A stretch of DNA of 64,000 nt from Rikenellaceae bacterium (GTDB lineage Bacteria > Bacteroidota > Bacteroidia > Bacteroidales > Rikenellaceae), in the NCBI GenBank assembly GCA_017442365.1, contig JAFRZW010000001.1, positions 1 through 64,000 on the forward strand, written 5' to 3'. Of the stretch, positions 59,716 through 64,000 are shown piece by piece; within the stretch, counting starts at the first letter, position 1; each line of letters starts with the position of its first letter. The translations under genes and the position numbers were made by a program. Below the pieces are notes generated by a model. It searched no databases. It saw nothing but the letters and a program-made list of their open reading frames with translations, and was not told the DNA's origin.

Positions 59716-60759
59716 TTATTTCGTTACTTCATTAATTGTGTCGGACACTACGCCGCCGATCGTATCCGTCGTTTGTTTCGGCTCACGCTGAGTCGATTGG
59801 GTCGAATCAATCTGTGCAGACTGCTCTACGGGCTGCTCAGCCGCCTCACCAACCTGCTCGGTCGGCTCCTCGCTCTGTTCTTCGGTCGGCTCCTCGTCGC
59901 CCAAATTAATGCGCAGATCGCCCGACGCCAACGCCTCCTCGTAGATTCGCTCCTCGTGCGCACGGATAATCTCGCTCTGACGCTGGTTGAAGAGGATTCG
60001 CTTGATCGTCTCGCGCACGCGCTCCAATGGTGCAGCGTCGCCCGCACGACGTATGTCGGTGATTACGAAATAGTAGCGACCATCATCAACGCGCATCTCC
60101 TGCAACACGTCCTGTTTCAGCAACTCCTCATACTTGCGGCCTCGCAAAGTGGGCAGCGTCGAGAGGAACTCCGAGTAATCAACCCACGACGTATATTCCT
60201 GAATCTCAATACTATTCTTTTGGCACATATCGCGCCAGTCCTGCAACTTTTCGCCCGACGTCGAGCGCATTGCCTCGCGCAGTTTGGTCGTTTGTCGGAA
60301 GGTCGAGGGCACCAACATCTGACGACCTCGCACCACCGTTCGATCCAATCGGAAATCGGACGGGTGGCGGTTGTAGTACTCCTCGATCTGCGCGTCGGTA
60401 AAGAGCGTATCCAACTCTTGATCAACATAATACTGATCCAAACGACGCGTCAGCAACGAGTTGCGATACTCGGCAACCATCGCCTCGATCGCCTCCTCGC
60501 TATCGCGGAAGAGCGTCTCGGCTGCACGCAGTTTCAACTCCTTTTTGACCCAACGATCGACATAGATTTCGAGCAGTGCGGTGCTATCCTCAGCCGTTAC
60601 AGCCTGCGCATAGATCGACTGCACGTCGCTCTCACGCAGTTTTTTATCGCCCACCTGAGCCACCACGCGGTCGTATTCGAACGGCGACGGCAACTCGCGG
60701 CACGCCCCCAAGATTACGAGCACACCGACCACGAGCAATATTTTTGTAATTCGAGCCAT
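59716..60759 (-). CDS. PpiC/SurA-related lipoprotein
   Basis: 347 residues from the Met at 60759; this one begins a lipoprotein signal (MARITKILLVVGVLVILGAC, Cys20), while 11 upstream codons do not fit. The body is SurA-like: DRVVAQVGDKKLRESDVQSIY, then VDRWVKKELKLRAAETLF and RNSLLTRRLDQYYVDQELD. A degenerate parvulin region follows (DGRYYFVITDIRRAGDAAPLERVRETI). The last ~45 residues are rich in Glu, Gln and Thr (EEPTEEQSEEPTEQ), probably unfolded. It likely acts as a membrane-tethered chaperone with the SurA protein encoded next to it. Confidence 0.82.
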   Translation of the reverse strand: MARITKILLVVGVLVILGACRELPSPFEYDRVVAQVGDKKLRESDVQSIYAQAVTAEDSTALLEIYVDRWVKKELKLRAAETLFRDSEEAIEAMVAEYRNSLLTRRLDQYYVDQELDTLFTDAQIEEYYNRHPSDFRLDRTVVRGRQMLVPSTFRQTTKLREAMRSTSGEKLQDWRDMCQKNSIEIQEYTSWVDYSEFLSTLPTLRGRKYEELLKQDVLQEMRVDDGRYYFVITDIRRAGDAAPLERVRETIKRILFNQRQSEIIRAHEERIYEEALASGDLRINLGDEEPTEEQSEEPTEQVGEAAEQPVEQSAQIDSTQSTQREPKQTTDTIGGVVSDTINEVTK

Positions 60760-60816
60760 AAACAAAATGCAAAGATAGTGTTTTTCCTGCAACTAACGCA
60801 CTTTCACACCCGATTA

Positions 60817-61821
60817 TTATGCGCGAGGGCTCCCAGCGTTGATTTTTTCGATCGAACGCCACACCATATAGCCCGATGCCACGAGCGCCGCCAGCGACAC
60901 ACCATAGACCACGGCATAGACCGTATTGTTCTCGATGAGCGAGCGCACGGTGATATTTGCGCCATCGCTCCACTGCATAACGACGTAGGCCATTGCGTTG
61001 TTCAGCGCGTGGATCACGATCACCGGCCAAAGCGACTCGGTGCGAACGTATATGTATCCGAGAATCAGACCAATAACAAAGGCATTGACCACCTGCTGAG
61101 GGATAAAATGGATCACACCGAACATCAGCGCCGACACCACGATTGCACGTCCTGCACTATGTTTCGAGCGCACCGATTCGAGCAGTATTCCGCGGAAGAG
61201 TACCTCCTCCATCACGGGTGCCAGCACCACCAACATCAGAATCGACCAACCGCCGTGCATACCCATCTTGTCGATCATTTTGAGGAATGCGTCGGGGAAG
61301 AGTTCGAGCACGGGTTCAATCACCACGCCCGTCAGCAGCACCATCACAAATCCCCACAGAATCAACATCGGGTTGAAGCCTCGCAGCGAGAAGTGGAACA
61401 TACGTCCCGTACCACGACGCAACTTGCGGTAGATCAGCACGCCCACGATTGTCAAACCCATCGACAACGCATAGCTCAGTGCGCTCATCGGACCGCTCGA
61501 CATCTTCTCGGCAAAGCTCTCAGCACCGCCCGAGATGGCAGCGATGATTGCCACGACGATCGACGTTCCGACGGTCGCTAACAGATAGATTCCGATCACG
61601 GCCAGCATATCGCCCCACGTCGGGAAACGCTGTGCGCGCGGAGCCTCGAATCGAGGATCATTCATCGGATCCACAGCGGGCTCGGTGGCGGGTGCAGCGG
61701 CAGGCTCTGAGGGCTGCTCCGAGGGGTTATTTTCGCTATTGTTGGGGGCGGTAGTTTCGATTGTTTCTGCGACCTCCGAGCGGGGATTCACGTTCGGGGT
61801 CTGCTCCAAATTTTCGCTCAT
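60817..61821 (-). CDS. CPBP-family intramembrane metalloprotease
   Basis: 334 residues from the Met at 61821. The first ~85 residues are a cytosolic, acidic, Pro/Ala/Glu-rich tail (SEPAAAPATEPAVDPMND). About eight transmembrane helices follow. The CPBP/Abi motifs are EEVLFRGILLESVR (EExxxR), FGVIHFIPQ (FxxxH) and HALNNAMAY (HxxxN/B). These are glutamate-type intramembrane proteases related to Rce1; bacterial members handle bacteriocin maturation or self-immunity, or have unknown roles. No bacteriocin gene was seen nearby. Confidence 0.9.
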   Translation of the reverse strand: MSENLEQTPNVNPRSEVAETIETTAPNNSENNPSEQPSEPAAAPATEPAVDPMNDPRFEAPRAQRFPTWGDMLAVIGIYLLATVGTSIVVAIIAAISGGAESFAEKMSSGPMSALSYALSMGLTIVGVLIYRKLRRGTGRMFHFSLRGFNPMLILWGFVMVLLTGVVIEPVLELFPDAFLKMIDKMGMHGGWSILMLVVLAPVMEEVLFRGILLESVRSKHSAGRAIVVSALMFGVIHFIPQQVVNAFVIGLILGYIYVRTESLWPVIVIHALNNAMAYVVMQWSDGANITVRSLIENNTVYAVVYGVSLAALVASGYMVWRSIEKINAGSPRA

Positions 61822-61997
61822 AATTACATTATATTTAGTTTTAAGTGTCAAATATAGTCATTTTCCTCGGAATATGGTGGCAAAATCCGATAAAATCATT
61901 AATTTTGTGGGTTGAATACTATGCCCCAACCGCAGGGTGCGCAATATGGAGTGCAACACCAACCGTTTGTGGCAGAATAAGATAGCAACCGTTTACA

Positions 61998-62771
61998 ATG
62001 GGAAAGATAGTAGCATTAGCAAATCAAAAGGGCGGCGTGGGCAAGACCACAACGGCTATCAACTTAGCAGCCTCGTTGGCGATCTTGGGTCGCAAGGTGC
62101 TGTTGGTCGATGCCGATCCGCAGGCAAACGCCACGTCGAGCCTCGGCTTCGACATCACGGGCGAAGGCATCTACGAGTGTATCACCGGTCAGCGCAAAGC
62201 CGAGGAGGTGATTCAGCAGAGCCACGACCTGAAAAAGCTGTGGCTCATCGGATCGAGCATTGATCTGGTGGCTGCCGACACCGAACTGCCCAAAATGGAC
62301 GACGCTCACTTCGTCGTCAAACGCGTATTGGAGTCGGTGCGCGACCGTTTCGACTACATTTTAGTCGATTGCTCGCCCTCGTTAGGCTACACTACGGTCA
62401 ATGTGCTGACGGCAGCCGACTCGGTGTTGGTACCCGTGCAGTGCGAATACCTCGCTTTGGAGGGTCTGAGCAAGTTGCTCAACACGATCAAAATCGTCAA
62501 GAGTGGTCTGAACCCCCAACTCGAAATCGAGGGTTTCCTGCTGACGCTCTACTCGCGCAACCGTCTTAACAATCAGGTGGTTGCCGAAGTTCGTGAGCAC
62601 TTCGGGCACTTGGCTTTCGACACAATAATTCAACGAAATATACGTTTGGGAGAGGCTCCCTCGCACGGCAAACCTGTAATGTTGTACGACGCCTCGGCAA
62701 CGGGCTCGCAGAACTATCTGAACCTTGCAAAAGAGTTCCTCAAACGTAACAAAAAGCAATCGAGCAGATGA
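61998..62771 (+). CDS. parA: Chromosome-partitioning ATPase ParA (Soj)
   Basis: 257 residues. Deviant Walker A NQKGGVGKTTTAINLAASLA, Walker A' VLLVDADPQANATSSLG, Walker B YILVDCSPSLGYTTVNVL, and PVQCEYLALEGLSKLL: all typical of chromosomal ParA. The ATP-bound dimer coats nucleoid DNA and moves ParB-bound origins. It overlaps parB by four bases (ATGA at 62768-62771), so the two are translationally coupled. Promoter not clearly identified in 61822-61997. No parS site was noticed in the window. Confidence 0.96.
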   Translation: MGKIVALANQKGGVGKTTTAINLAASLAILGRKVLLVDADPQANATSSLGFDITGEGIYECITGQRKAEEVIQQSHDLKKLWLIGSSIDLVAADTELPKMDDAHFVVKRVLESVRDRFDYILVDCSPSLGYTTVNVLTAADSVLVPVQCEYLALEGLSKLLNTIKIVKSGLNPQLEIEGFLLTLYSRNRLNNQVVAEVREHFGHLAFDTIIQRNIRLGEAPSHGKPVMLYDASATGSQNYLNLAKEFLKRNKKQSSR

Positions 62772-63637
62772 AAAACAAAGGTTTAGGACGCGGTCTGGAC
62801 GCCATCTTCGGGCTGGACGGCGCAAACATAGATGTCAAGAGTACTCCGATGAGTTCGATGCGCGAAATCGAGCTGTCGAAGATCATTCCCAACCCCACGC
62901 AGCCCCGCGCAACGTTCGACGACGAGGCTCTCACGGAGTTGGCCGACTCGATCCGCACACTCGGTGTGATTCAGCCCATTACGGTCAAGCGTAACACCGA
63001 CAACGAGTACGTTATCATCAGTGGCGAGCGTCGTTGGCGCGCCTCGAAAGCGGCTGGTTTGGCGACAATTCCTGCCTATATCCGCGAGGTCAATGACGCC
63101 AATCTGCACGCAATGGCTCTGGTCGAGAATATTCAGCGTCAGGATCTTAACGCTATCGAGATCGCTCTCGGTCTGCAACGTCTGGTCGATGAGTGCGGAC
63201 TGACGCAGGACTCGTTGGCCGAGAAGGTGGGCAAGAAGCGCTCGACCGTAGCCAACTATATGCGTCTGCTGCGTCTGCCCGACGAGGTGCAGTTGGCATT
63301 GAAGGAGGGTCTGATCTCGATGGGCCACGCCAAGGCGATTGCAGGTGTGCCCGATGAGAAGCAGCTCGCGCTGTTAAAGCGTTGCTTGAAGAAGGCTCTC
63401 TCGGTGCGTCAGGCCGAGGAGATGGCTCGCGCAATGTGCGAGGCTCCCAAGGCAAAAGCGATCGAGGAGGAGCAGGAGTATCCCGAATCATACACCCGCC
63501 TGGTGGAGCAGTTCGAGAAGCTCTTCTCGCAGAATATCAGTATCAAACGCTCGAAGACGGGTGGCGGTCGCATTACGATCGACTTCGCCTCGGACGCCGA
63601 CATCGAGCAGTTTGTAACACGTTTCGACAACCTCTAA
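62768..63637 (+). CDS. parB: Chromosome-partitioning protein ParB
   Basis: 289 residues. Basic N-terminus KNKGLGRGLDAIFG binds ParA. The CTPase domain has EIELSKIIPNPTQPRATFDD, GVIQPITVKR and ISGERRWRASKAAGLATIP (GERRxRA). The HTH region is TQDSLAEKVGKKRSTVANYMRLLRLP. The C-terminal dimerisation domain ends RITIDFASDADIEQFV. ParB loads on parS and slides as a CTP clamp. It overlaps parA and precedes a DUF5683-like gene, a common order in Bacteroidota. Confidence 0.96.
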   Translation: MKNKGLGRGLDAIFGLDGANIDVKSTPMSSMREIELSKIIPNPTQPRATFDDEALTELADSIRTLGVIQPITVKRNTDNEYVIISGERRWRASKAAGLATIPAYIREVNDANLHAMALVENIQRQDLNAIEIALGLQRLVDECGLTQDSLAEKVGKKRSTVANYMRLLRLPDEVQLALKEGLISMGHAKAIAGVPDEKQLALLKRCLKKALSVRQAEEMARAMCEAPKAKAIEEEQEYPESYTRLVEQFEKLFSQNISIKRSKTGGGRITIDFASDADIEQFVTRFDNL

Positions 63638-63654
63638 AAACGATTCACTCGACA

Positions 63655-64000
63655 ATGAGCCTCGCAAAGAGAATATTTCTCGCCATTGCGCTCGCGCTGA
63701 GTTGCATCGCCACCGCTACGGCACAACAACCTCGCGGTGCGCGAACGATCATTCGTGGCGGTACGCGACAGGAGATCCGTAGCGACTCGGCCTCGATGGC
63801 TGCCGATTCGTTGCGTTCGGGCGTGATGGGTTTGGACTCGGCATCGCTGGCTGCGCTCGGTCTGGACGAGGCCCTGATCGACACCCTCTCGGCCGACTCG
63901 ATTGCTGCTCGATTGAGCTCACTTCCGGTCGATTCGCTCGCCTCGTTGATGGGTCGTATGCCCGACACCACAACCGTCGCAAAGCTCGATTCGCTGGCAC
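63655..64000 (+). CDS. DUF5683-like secreted protein, N-terminal part
   Basis: ATG 63655; the gene continues past the window end, so 115 residues are seen. Signal peptide MSLAKRIFLAIALALSCIAT followed by ATAQQ. The visible part is a low-complexity region of Asp-Ser-Leu/Ala repeats (DSASMAADSLRSGVMGLDSA, DTLSADSIAARLSS, VDSLASLMGRMPDTTT). In Bacteroidota the gene after parB usually encodes a DUF5683 envelope protein with such a linker before its membrane helices. That domain is outside the window, so the name rests on position and linker style. Confidence 0.6.
   Translation, partial: MSLAKRIFLAIALALSCIATATAQQPRGARTIIRGGTRQEIRSDSASMAADSLRSGVMGLDSASLAALGLDEALIDTLSADSIAARLSSLPVDSLASLMGRMPDTTTVAKLDSLA

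Noticed and set aside
59689-61581. 630-codon plus-strand frame across the PpiC and CPBP genes
   Set aside because: Spans two real minus-strand genes and their intergenic gap; His/Arg/Leu-rich noise without motifs.

Overview
The window reads as a chromosome segment of a Bacteroidales bacterium. The evidence is: promoters of the Bacteroidota type (TTG or TTTG, 18-21 bases, then TAnnTTTG) in front of most genes; families largely confined to that phylum (DUF4924, DUF4919, DUF6029, Omp28, fimbrillin-like lipoproteins, OstA-like protein); and a MurA with Asp in place of the catalytic Cys. The GC-rich, TCG/CTG-rich codon use would suit Alistipes or a relative, but that is inference. Most of the window is a stable housekeeping backbone, interrupted by AT-rich accessory genes.

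Layout. 1-4.6 kb is an AT-rich accessory block: the end of a P-loop ATPase, a HExxH metalloprotease, a three-gene minus-strand operon that looks like a toxin-antitoxin-chaperone module (ART-like toxin, small partner, SecB-like chaperone), and an excisionase-type HTH protein. 4.6-6.5 kb holds a short transcription unit, a DprA/SLOG-like protein and a DUF169 protein. 6.8-22.6 kb is core: glyS, ruvX, def, an outer membrane beta-barrel receptor, an FprA flavoprotein, a metallophosphoesterase, a nitroreductase, ftsY, rimO, a coiled-coil gene with zapA, a 6S-like RNA, rny and murA. 22.7-25.3 kb carries a fimbrillin-like lipoprotein behind a 55-residue peptide.

25.6-30.0 kb contains the most striking locus. 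It has a compact Cas12f/TnpB-like RuvC nuclease (481 aa, all catalytic and zinc residues present). Its 3' end contains a consensus promoter for a structured non-coding RNA with an anti-repeat. This is followed at once by a four-repeat CRISPR array whose distal repeat is degenerate. No adaptation genes are present. It lies between a glycosyltransferase-GNAT fusion and an acyltransferase.

31.3-33.0 kb is a TrpB2-type tryptophan synthase behind a complete-looking attenuator: a 19-residue leader peptide with Trp-Trp, an antiterminator pairing and a terminator. 33.4-35.5 kb is an EcoRI-type adenine methylase coupled to a DUF262-HNH nuclease, a probable restriction or defence pair. 35.5-42 kb holds an ABC exporter, a conserved hypothetical, carB and free-Met-R-sulfoxide reductase.

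42.5-49.2 kb is an envelope cluster: a 998-aa lipoprotein with highly-expressed-type codon use, a TlpA-like thioredoxin, a DUF6029 barrel and an Omp28 lipoprotein. 49.3-52.3 kb is a tight minus-strand operon (nitroreductase, membrane pentapeptide/TIR-like protein, hslR, SDR) in which the AT-rich pentapeptide gene looks foreign. 52.4-55.5 kb has a HAD phosphatase, rdgB, a TonB-C-like protein and a hypothetical. Then come tRNA-Asp with a duplicated 3' end, the OstA-like LPS transport protein, two SurA/PpiC chaperones and a CPBP protease on the minus strand. The window ends with parA, parB and the start of a DUF5683-like gene.
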